NCBI RefSeq assembly: GCF_000165395.2
Contig: NC_010575.1
Location: 915,001-979,000, forward strand
DNA length: 64,000 nt
Source of the DNA: Babesia bovis T2Bo
Lineage: Eukaryota; Apicomplexa; Aconoidasida; Piroplasmida; Babesiidae
Direction of reading: 5' to 3'
Shown: piece after piece, positions 55,497-64,000 of the stretch
How positions within the stretch are numbered: the stretch's first letter is position 1
Layout of the letters: every line of letters starts with the position of its first letter
The notes under the pieces: model-generated
What the model was told of the DNA's origin: nothing
The model's database searches: none
What the model saw: the letters and a program-made list of their open reading frames with translations, nothing else
Made by a program: the position numbers and the translations under genes

Positions 55497-58400
55497 TCTT
55501 CATGACAGTTGTTTCACGATAAAGGAAATATGTGTTCATTTTGCCATGAGCGAGCAATTTACATGTATTTATGGTCAATACTTTCGTCATGAATCATGCA
55601 ATAGATGACCATTTCATTGTTTGTTCCTACACATCACAGGTGATATGAAAAATGTGTCAGCTCTGATATGTTAAGTTATGATCACCAAGTGTTTTATTAA
55701 GCCATTCTCGATCTGGGTAGCATCACTTATGATTAACTGCATTAAAATAATGTTGTATAATTAAATTGGGAACACCTTATATTAGGACCTTTCAAATATC
55801 GTGTGTCATATGTAATAATGGCAAATCAGTTTTGTAGTTAATCACTTTTGAAAGATTCCGGTTTAAGCACAATGGTCACTGCCCTTTCATATTTACTCTT
55901 TACAATGGTATAAAAATCTAACGATATATAATTTTTATTCTGTAGTTATGTCTGCCGTTGGAATTTATATGATATGTAACATAATAAAATACAATTGTTC
56001 TTGTATATATATCGTTTGCATTGTTTTTAAACAGTAAAAGTGCATTTCATTTTCGTATCTCATGTATTTGCTGCCTAGTTCCAATATTCCGTATTACGCC
56101 ACTGTGAATAATCTGGGTATGCAGTAGAACTGGCTTTAATGTATTCCGATTATTTGTTGTTAATAGAGCTGTTTTAATTGCTATCCACTACGGTCTTATT
56201 ATTGCTATGAATGGTATTGTATGATGCCTAACCAAAAATCATATTCTCTCCAGGCTTATATTTGTTATATATGTTATCGCTCGCAATAGGGCATTACCAG
56301 TGGTGATTAAACGAAGCTTTCTTATGTTGCTTCTATTGAAAACCTGATTCAACTTTTAGGTACATGGAAGCAATTGGCGTTTTATTTTTTTGCGCTGCGG
56401 AATCCATGATTCCCCACTCTCAATAATAACTTCCCGATTGTATAATCAAATGCATGTTTCACAAAATAAATCTGTCTATTGAGTCTATCACATTGATAAC
56501 TCTGTTATTGGATGGTGTGGGATTGTATCGTATTAGAATTTTCCTGAATATGTTTGTTACATAAAGGTTTCGTACTTTCCACCATTTTATTTTGGTTTAT
56601 CCCACAAAGTAGATATCTTTAATCGTACGTATATTGATACCAAACACCCACTACACTAGTGCTTTCAATATCTATTCTCACTGATTTACCGTATTTTTTC
56701 ATGCATCATCATGTTACCATAGGCACATAAAAGTGCCCCAAGTTAATATGACATAGCATATAAATGATTCCGACACAATTAAAAATAATAGAAGTTATTT
56801 AAAATAGATATCGAACCATTGCATTTAAATGGTGTAATCATTACGGCAAGAGCTTCACTGTTCCCACAATTTGATGAGTTTAAAATAACAGATATTTATA
56901 CAGTATACTTACTGTGTACATATACACGTGAGTACTGACCAGACTAAAGGTTTTCAGCAAAAAGGAAGCACAATCCACCTTGTAATACCTATGCGTTATC
57001 AACTAGCATTGAAATCTGCCGTTTATCAGTTACATATTCATTACGTATGGTGTTGTATATTTAGCATTTAGCTATATATCATACAAAATCAATTTTTCTT
57101 TTGGTTAAAAAATTAATTGATGGTCATGTTATGGAAGGTTGATTAAGGCAACCTAACAGTTAAATCGTGTCTATTTCATGTAGACGTAGACACCAACATG
57201 GCTGAACATTGAGTCCTTTTCATCCAATTTAGTGATGCTTTTGAAGAGAAATTAAGCGTGTTGTTTATTGAAGGGCTCGACAATTGCATGGGATAATCAT
57301 TAGATGCACTACGTCCTGCTACACCTGTGCTGATCAATCTTCTTACAAAGAAAGCATGCTAAATTTATTTTAATTTTAACCGGGTGCTTCTACATTGATG
57401 TTATGTAACATAGTAATGAATGGTTCTATACCCGGTAAATTAATATCATAATATATTACGCCCCCTGCAGTAATTTCTTTCATATAAACCTTTTGGATAT
57501 CCACATATGTGTAAGACGTCGTCTTTTTGATATTAAGTAAGATGAATATGTTATGGTCGACTCTATTTTCGAATACTTCAACATGCGTAATTACTTCGCC
57601 TGAAACGCATTCATATATTGCAACATCATTTTGAAGATCCACTACATTTATTTTTTTATAGATTGAAAACGCTTCATTTGCTAAACAATATTGGCTGTAC
57701 CACCAATTTCCCCTCTTTAGGTTCGCCACTATGATCATGAGCCGAGAGTTGACTTCAAAGCTGCCCACATCAATGTTTATTGTGCAGCCTCCACCCCAAT
57801 TATGAAAATCCATGATTCTAACAGCGCTTTCTGCGTATGGCATAATTCCTTTTGGTTTGAATAAGTCACCTTCAATACTTGGAATAGTAATGAAGTGCTC
57901 GCGTTCAGTTTTACCGCTTATAATCGTAATGCTGATTTCGGGACTTCCAGGCACCCATTTTATTGCGTCAGCAAGTGAATAAATGGATGCATGTTTCGTT
58001 TCATATTCATCAGATGATGGTTCTATACCTACAAAAGGCGATATATACAACGTATCATGAAGATGTCTTAAATGTTCCAGCCTTTCGGCAGAGATTTTCG
58101 GGCGTGTTTTTGGCTTTATATACCATTTTCTAACTGTAGGTTGGCTGTTATCAAAATGTGTCAATATAAGAGGATGTATGTTTTCATCGTTGGCATCTAG
58201 ATATAAAAATACAGGACCCACAACTTCTTGTTTTGTTTTTCTGCTGGTATTATATGGACGCATAGTATTTAAATCCTTGTATGAAGATCTGCAACTCCTG
58301 TCATTACTTGTTACCCGCCTTGTCATTACCACTATATTAATCTTATCATTTATATAGTGTTGTACAAAAACATCGTCCGGTATTTTTCCTATAGACCACA

Positions 58401-59940
58401 GTATTTTCACTATCCTACCCTTATAAAGGATTTTATCGATATGTTCTATCTTGCTACTGAAATTTCTATAACGTCCTTTATCCATAAATGATCCATGATG
58501 AACGGTAATGCAATCTGGTTGGTGCAAGTCATCCAATTCTAAAATTACATTATACACTACATCCATATAGACAACTAACTGTATTCCACATATTGGAATG
58601 AAACATTTGCACCAAAATCTCACCATTGGATGCTTATTGACATACAAAAAATCTATAAAATAATTTGTTAGAGTAATATAATGAAGTGTGATAAAATTTA
58701 GACATTCAATTGTTGGTGGCTAGGTGCGAAAACATTAGCTATATCAAACTGTCATAATTTTTGTTTCAGTGTGGAAATACATTGCGAGTAATACGAATTT
58801 GTTATTGTGTTATATCAGCTCCATGCATTAGAATGAATGGTTGTTTTATGTAGATATGCCTGAACAAGCGATGAAATATTGATATTGTATACGGCGTGAC
58901 AATATGATTTCACGATGGTGACCATCAAAGGGCGATTTCAAAGAGAATTTTAAACATTTTTTTGTCCGTTATCGGCCAACAACGTATTTAATATGTTAGC
59001 TGCTTGACCACGGGACAAGGAGATTTTCCATACAGATTTCATGACTTTTTGAAATGCATAAGATAAATATAAAACTACATCCTTGTACTAATGTCATGAA
59101 TTTATTAAAAACAGCCTCTTATACAAAATATACACGCCAACTCCTTTACCACATTGCTCCATATAATGAGTGTACTACACCGTTAATCAAAGTGCCCATC
59201 GGAGTGCTATGGAAGTCATCAGAAAACTTGCCAATATTGGACATGAGCTGTTTTAAGGAGATACATATAGCGAATTAATCTGGTACACGGATCAAAGTCA
59301 AATTAGTATTGTTGCGTTATTATGGACGAAGAACAGCCTTTAAATTCGAATCATGGAACCATTATCGTATGAAAAATGTATATACTGACATAATGTACAA
59401 TATTCAAAATCCCCAATATTTTGAAAATGAAATGTAAAACTATTCTAGTGTAAATCATTTTCGGCAAACGCTGATGGCCATGAATCCAAAATGTTTATTT
59501 GATGTAGTAAGTTAATACATGACATATGTAACCAAGATAATTATCAAATACCATATATCATTAAAATATACATTATTTAACTGGGACTCTGGAAGCTGAT
59601 ATATGACACCTCGAACACAAAAGCTAAACCTATATTCAACAGATAAAATAAAGAAATTCAGGATCTCACGGGGCAGCAGCCTTAAATAGCATGGCTGATA
59701 CATGAATAATAGCACCGTGCACACCTCCTATGTGTTTCCATTTTAATGTAAAAGGAAAATAAATTACATCAGATGAAGGGACTCCATTTATTTTCAGTCA
59801 AAATATAATATAGCACAATGCAATCACAACGTGAGCAAGATATGTGTCGAACTTAACAGATTTTTATTCCAGACTTGTCTCCCCACTGAGATAGCCTCGC
59901 GATACGAGCAAATAAGCCAACATAATAACATTACGAATAT
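54812..59940. repeat. Tandem 5.13-kb unit, copy 3 (5129 bp)
   Basis: Third copy. It ends where a fourth GTGTTGCT (59941-59948) meets unique sequence; the next bases (gattattaac) differ from the unit start (tcattattaa) but resemble it. From here the chromosome continues with the small gene at 59982. Confidence 0.95.
57376..58647 (-). CDS. Repeat-encoded, probably secreted variable protein, copy 3
   Basis: 423 residues. A mosaic of the other two: it agrees with copy 2 at KIPDDVF, VTSNDR and NWGGG, with copy 1 at NTSRKTKQ, IISGKTEREH and YAESAVRIMDFH, and has private residues around 178-195 (KTRPKISAERLEHLRHLH) and Cys287. The agreement switches back and forth along the gene at least four times, which point mutation alone does not explain. 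N- and C-terminal framework identical to the others. Confidence 0.7.
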   Translation of the reverse strand: MYVNKHPMVRFWCKCFIPICGIQLVVYMDVVYNVILELDDLHQPDCITVHHGSFMDKGRYRNFSSKIEHIDKILYKGRIVKILWSIGKIPDDVFVQHYINDKINIVVMTRRVTSNDRSCRSSYKDLNTMRPYNTSRKTKQEVVGPVFLYLDANDENIHPLILTHFDNSQPTVRKWYIKPKTRPKISAERLEHLRHLHDTLYISPFVGIEPSSDEYETKHASIYSLADAIKWVPGSPEISITIISGKTEREHFITIPSIEGDLFKPKGIMPYAESAVRIMDFHNWGGGCTINIDVGSFEVNSRLMIIVANLKRGNWWYSQYCLANEAFSIYKKINVVDLQNDVAIYECVSGEVITHVEVFENRVDHNIFILLNIKKTTSYTYVDIQKVYMKEITAGGVIYYDINLPGIEPFITMLHNINVEAPG

Positions 59941-59981
59941 GTGTTGCTGATTATTAACATTTTCTACATCAATATATCGCG

Positions 59982-60267
59982 ATGTCAGGTGATAAATCTG
60001 GCAATAAGGCCAAACAAACTAGCCTTATACATCAGATACGCCAGAGGTTTCGCGTACCGTCTATTTGGTTGGCTCCAGCTAGGTGAGTGCCATTTACGTA
60101 TATAAATATTGTTGCACAGGGCTGATGCTCCGCAGCGCTGGCGTACGTCAGTAGGTGGCTTTGATCCTGCTACCCCTTACGCCGAGGCTCTCATTAACTA
60201 CCACAACCATGCTGTTTCATTCATGATTTTTGTGGTTGTTACCGTCATCGTAAGCATCAGGAAGTAG
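59982..60267 (+). CDS. Small tail-anchored membrane protein
   Basis: Exons 59982-60082 and 60120-60267, intron 37 nt (gtgagt..gcacag), 82 residues. The N-terminal part is basic and soluble (MSGDKSGNKAKQTSLIHQIR), followed by GGFDPATPYAEALINYHNHA and one C-terminal hydrophobic helix (FMIFVVVTVIVSI) ending in RK. The layout fits a small subunit of a mitochondrial or ER membrane complex. The start codon is only 34 bp beyond the outer repeat breakpoint, so its promoter probably lies within repeat-unit sequence. No family recognised. Confidence 0.6.
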
Positions 60268-60788
60268 AAACTTACACTACTGTTGTCAATATTATATTTT
60301 ATATTTAGGTTTCATATATGTTATATGGTGATTTCAGTGTACATATATATATATATATACGTCAATAACCTACGGAATAGGGTGTATTGTAAATATTTTC
60401 AACATTATATTATTCTGTTATGGGTGTAAATCATTTGTTATGCCTATTGAGAATGCTATAAAATCTTTGCGGTTCCACTGTAGTTAAACTTTAGCGATTA
60501 ATGGGTCATGCACGAGCGATATCATATGTGTGAATCTTACAAGCTATGTTGGAGGTATATGATGCTATTTCGTTGACCTTTTAATCATCAGTTATATTTG
60601 AATATGTGTTATGTATGGGTATATTAATATTTAACTCTGAAAATCGATCGCGTTACAATAAACTCTAGAAGACATCAATAACATTACATTGTTCATAACT
60701 TCATTTAATTTGTTTATTGTCTCACGTATTGTTGTAGACTCTGGAGTTCGTTCATCACTTAGATGAGCGTAGCTGACATAGATATGCA
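60268..60788. other. Intergenic with a short AT dinucleotide run
   Basis: About 520 bp, T-rich, between two convergent genes. A perfect (AT)8-type microsatellite lies at 60343-60359. No gene seen. Confidence 0.6.
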
Positions 60789-62732
60789 TCAGATACCCTT
60801 TTGTTTCATTTTCTTGTAGCGACGCGGTGGATCTGTTGGTAACTTCCGTTTAACCGATGGTGTATTTGTGAACGCTGCGGAAGACTGCTCCTTATAATCA
60901 ATAGTAATCACAGGCGGGCGTAATCTGATGTGGTAAATAGTCTCACCAAGACATACGAACTTATAGTTTTCCAACCAATCGTATGGTTCAGAACAGCCAG
61001 TGTTAATTGCATCCATGTTGATTTTATTCAGCGTCGCCATGCTCACGCTGGTAACTGGTTTGAGGGCGCAGCCTATCATACATGGGCATGTCATTTGCTG
61101 CGAATCAACTCCGTTTTTATATGTATAAACTTCATAATTATTAACATCCCAGAAAATGGGATTGATAGGACTTAAAATGTACGACCTAATCGAGTAAGAA
61201 GGTCGAGAAGCCTGGATTTTATCTCCCATACAGTTCGCAGTTACATAGTTTGTCAGATTAGCTATTGACCTTACTAGAACCACATCTCCATTATACACAA
61301 GATACTCTTGATCATATAAAAGCACGTTGGTGTACCACGACTCACAATGCCCGTATCTTGTTCCGAAATGTTCGTTGGGCCTTATCTCTACATCTATACC
61401 AACCAAGAAACCACACATGGGACCAGAGCTTGTTATATTAAAAGCAGATTCATAATGCTGGCACATTTGCAGTTGCATCCACTCTTCAAACTGCAAGTGC
61501 TCCAGAGTTCTCCATTGCAAGGATATAGGCAGGTTATCTATTTTTAATCCTACACTTTGCATCATTTTGTAATTTGGGCTAAAGATGGTCATCTCTTCCT
61601 GTAATAGTGCCTTATTGGTCACATTCTCAGCATCTGGGAATACACAGGGTATATACATTGTTGCAGCCGAGGTCGGTATGCTTTTCACCTTCTTAATGTA
61701 CTCAGGTTTATTAAATAGGATGCGGCGCTGTATATCCAAAAACACATCTGCCACTCCTTCCTGGGAACAGAAATCACCCAAAATCTCACTTATTATCATA
61801 TCATAAGGAGGATTGGGTGGCAATTCAATTTCTTCTGCTCTATCTTGTTTTTGTCCTATTAATCCAAAAAAAGATTCGGTATCGAAGAAAAATGTTTTGG
61901 AGTGGCAATTGAAAACTTTGATTTTATCAGATACGCCATATGCTGCCATTAGTTTTGCCGCTAATCTGGCAGAGCTTGTAGACACTTCAAGTGCATCAAC
62001 AACTTTGGCTCCCGCATTCAATGCATTCATGGCCAGAACGCACATTGGCCCGGTACCAATTTCCAAGACCTTTTTATTAGAACAGTAATGCCTAGGTTTT
62101 GATAACTTTTTTGTATAGTTGTGATTTTGTGGAGCGATGAGCGCCTGATTGCAATGTAGCTTGTTGTAACCTTCTTGAATCTGCTCTTTTACCGAATCGG
62201 GATGTTCTATATGACAACACGGTACGTCATCAGAATCCTCATGTCCTGACCAGAAAATGGCTGCACGATAGTAATGTACCCGATCAACATCGGCCACCAT
62301 GGCTTCATGGTTAGAGAGCTCAAATTGATTACATATAGAGAGTGTCGTTGGGATTCCATCACATACATCAGTTCTGCTCGCAACGTGGGTATTGAGGAAT
62401 TTGTCAATCTTATCCTTGAGAGTTAGTGATGAGCTCCAACGTGGCCGCCTGCGATCAAGAAATGGCGACTCTTCTCCTCCTCCTTTTTTGTAATTATACA
62501 GTTTACGACATACAGCGGGACCATTCCTAATCTGTGAAGAAGGTGTGTGTGTAGCAGATCTTGAAGAATCCGTTGTACTTTCACCCAAACTTCTCCGCTT
62601 TTTTTGTGAGAAAATATAATCATCCCCGAAAAAGTGATCAACATTATGACAATCCAAATTTTCAAGATCTATGATTACTTCATCACCTAGCAGATTGTCC
62701 ATTTCCATTTCAACCTGTTTAGGAATGGACAA
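60789..62732 (-). CDS. PRMT-family protein arginine methyltransferase, PRMT5-like active loop
   Basis: Single exon, 647 residues. SAM-binding motif I is VLEIGTGPMCVLAMNA (residues ~222-237), with an acidic end of strand 2 (ALEVSTSSARLA). The double-E substrate loop reads SEILGDFCSQE (315-325), with the exact spacing of PRMTs and closest in type to PRMT5 (SELLGSFADNE). A beta-barrel part follows (GPMCGFLVGIDVEIRP; ESWYTNVLLYDQEYLVYNGD). The N-terminal ~200 residues are polar and low-complexity and do not look like the PRMT5 TIM barrel. The C-terminus is a basic patch (KRKLPTDPPRRYKKMKQKG), a likely nuclear signal. It should methylate arginines of histones, splicing or other proteins; type I or II cannot be told. 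Confidence 0.8.
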   Translation of the reverse strand: MSIPKQVEMEMDNLLGDEVIIDLENLDCHNVDHFFGDDYIFSQKKRRSLGESTTDSSRSATHTPSSQIRNGPAVCRKLYNYKKGGGEESPFLDRRRPRWSSSLTLKDKIDKFLNTHVASRTDVCDGIPTTLSICNQFELSNHEAMVADVDRVHYYRAAIFWSGHEDSDDVPCCHIEHPDSVKEQIQEGYNKLHCNQALIAPQNHNYTKKLSKPRHYCSNKKVLEIGTGPMCVLAMNALNAGAKVVDALEVSTSSARLAAKLMAAYGVSDKIKVFNCHSKTFFFDTESFFGLIGQKQDRAEEIELPPNPPYDMIISEILGDFCSQEGVADVFLDIQRRILFNKPEYIKKVKSIPTSAATMYIPCVFPDAENVTNKALLQEEMTIFSPNYKMMQSVGLKIDNLPISLQWRTLEHLQFEEWMQLQMCQHYESAFNITSSGPMCGFLVGIDVEIRPNEHFGTRYGHCESWYTNVLLYDQEYLVYNGDVVLVRSIANLTNYVTANCMGDKIQASRPSYSIRSYILSPINPIFWDVNNYEVYTYKNGVDSQQMTCPCMIGCALKPVTSVSMATLNKINMDAINTGCSEPYDWLENYKFVCLGETIYHIRLRPPVITIDYKEQSSAAFTNTPSVKRKLPTDPPRRYKKMKQKGI

Positions 62733-62979
62733 TTATCACTTCTTCATTTGATGTTGTTACATGTTTCATGCAAAACTCCATTTAAACGTTTATCGTGACC
62801 TTCTTAGCAATTAACTCCCGTTTCATTATAAGAATCATTTTTATTAGATGCATAGAATACTTTTTACGTACGTACTAGTGTAGATTCGGCACCATACAGC
62901 GAAGTCAAATGCACGATAAGGCGTTCATCTCTTTGGCATGCCATTAAGTGGCGCTTGACTGACTTTATAACTGCTCATA

Positions 62980-64000
62980 TTAATCTCTAAAATCTTTGAA
63001 AAATTGCAAGTGGTCCATTAACCAGCATAGACACGATGCTTCTGTAGCCTTGTGGTGATTGTATAATTCTTTGCGTATGTCATTATTAGATTTCCTTTCA
63101 CTTTTGCCAACCATCTCTTTAGAGAATCTATTGCCAACATTATAAAAAGTATACGATGCTAAGGCTTCAATACATTTGAGAAATTCGGGAAACCCCTTAA
63201 CTGAGTATTGTGTGTGATTTCTAAGGAATGAATTTTTAACGGCATCCTTTACATCCTGGAATCTATGCTTAACGATCGATCTAACGCTGTTGTTTTGCTT
63301 CATTATTCCATTTTTAATTGGCGTCAATAACCCGTTATGTTTAAAGAAACGTATCAAGTCGTCACATTCTATATCGTCTTGTTGATACTTCTTTCTATAT
63401 TCTGTATACAGCGCTGTAACTTCACCTATTTCGGGTGGTATTCTAATTTTTAATTCAATCCACTTCGTCATTTCATTTGTGGATGGGTATCCGCATCGCA
63501 TTCTATGTACTAACTTCAAACACTCTTCCACCAATGTCACTTTAATGTGATAATCCACAAAATCTGTCTTCGTGGAATCATTTGTTGTGTACATATATTG
63601 TAAGCTCGGGTTTGCGTTTACCTCCAAGAGCCACATCTTGCCACATTCATCCAGTAGCATATCCAGTCCCATGATTTGGAAGCTATAGGCGTCCGTAACA
63701 TCCGCATTGATTTGTATGATGGGATATATAATTGATATGGCAGCTTCACTCAATGATGTTATTTGTTTCCATATCTTCTTTGTATCGACGCCGTGGGTAC
63801 TTTTTAGCGTTTCAAGAACAGAGTGCAATGTCCTTTTGTTGCCTACGCTGTCCCCAGCATATTTGCTTCTCCTAAATTGGCTATTATGCCTATTAATCGA
63901 ATAATTGGTTAAATGTACGTAAGGGTCGTGACAATTTTCTTTATCGGGACGTTGATATGGTTGTGTACATTTTCGTGCAATTCCCAGTGTAGACAGCAGG
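62980..64000 (-). CDS. Tubulin-tyrosine-ligase-like (TTLL) enzyme, 5' end beyond window
   Basis: Minus-strand frame open to the window edge, about 340 codons visible. Upstream of the first in-frame Met it already reads YVHLTNYSINRHNSQF, the conserved TTLL motif (HLTNYSINK.N). Then come FQIMGLDMLLDECGKMWLLE and VNANPSL, the ATP-grasp metal/ATP site with the E-x-N pair. The C-terminal ~170 residues are helical and unassigned. TTLLs add Glu, Gly or Tyr to tubulin tails; here the subpellicular or spindle microtubules are the probable substrate. The N-terminal half lies outside the window. Confidence 0.88.
   Translation of the reverse strand, partial: LLSTLGIARKCTQPYQRPDKENCHDPYVHLTNYSINRHNSQFRRSKYAGDSVGNKRTLHSVLETLKSTHGVDTKKIWKQITSLSEAAISIIYPIIQINADVTDAYSFQIMGLDMLLDECGKMWLLEVNANPSLQYMYTTNDSTKTDFVDYHIKVTLVEECLKLVHRMRCGYPSTNEMTKWIELKIRIPPEIGEVTALYTEYRKKYQQDDIECDDLIRFFKHNGLLTPIKNGIMKQNNSVRSIVKHRFQDVKDAVKNSFLRNHTQYSVKGFPEFLKCIEALASYTFYNVGNRFSKEMVGKSERKSNNDIRKELYNHHKATEASCLCWLMDHLQFFKDFRD

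Noticed and set aside
60343..60359. AT dinucleotide run as a possible regulatory or origin element
   Set aside because: Short simple repeats are common in AT-rich intergenic DNA; nothing else marks this one.

Overview
The window looks like a piece of nuclear chromosome from a piroplasm (an apicomplexan of the Babesia/Theileria group). The evidence is dense, eukaryotic single-copy housekeeping genes with very short GT-AG introns (mostly 32-60 nt), a secreted protein built of FAINT/DUF529-like repeats, a long protein with a signal-plus-transit-type leader, and a small surface protein with a rhomboid-type membrane segment and a tryptophan-containing acidic tail. The genus and species cannot be fixed from the sequence alone. 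I saw no tRNA, rRNA, CRISPR or transposon.

Layout. 1.0-5.5 kb (minus strand): a secreted/membrane unknown, ARF1 and cytosolic HSP90. 6.5-18.6 kb: an Hsp110-type chaperone, SCO1 (cytochrome oxidase copper chaperone) tail to tail with BUD32 (KEOPS kinase), two unknowns (one resembling organellar helical-repeat proteins), an 880-residue secreted protein of eight ~105-residue repeats, RPB10, a possible SSU-processome protein, ribosomal protein eL37 and a small unknown. 19.5-24.5 kb: one 1649-residue protein that at first sight looks like two ORFs. 25-33.2 kb: NOG1, a leucine-rich-repeat protein, a coiled-coil protein and NAT10/KRE33. Together NOG1, NAT10, eL37 and the possible processome protein form a loose neighbourhood of ribosome-biogenesis genes. 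33.5-43 kb is sparser and AT-rich: mitochondrial ATP synthase delta, several unknowns, the predicted invasion-type surface protein, and a Rab6-type GTPase.

44.0-59.9 kb is the most unusual part. A 5.13-kb unit is present three times head to tail. Each unit carries the 5' part of the tRNA-thiolation gene NCS6/CTU1 and a ~424-codon, probably secreted gene. Only the first NCS6 is complete; the other two are cut at the repeat junction and end in a new 25-residue tail. The non-coding parts of the units appear almost identical, while the secreted gene differs in discrete blocks that are shuffled between copies, as expected for gene conversion plus selection for diversity. An 8-bp direct repeat (GTGTTGCT) marks both outer breakpoints.

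60-64 kb: a small tail-anchored protein, a PRMT5-like arginine methyltransferase and a tubulin-tyrosine-ligase-like enzyme that runs off the window.

Exon structures were worked out by hand from reading frame, GT-AG sites and family conservation. They are reliable where the family is known and provisional elsewhere.
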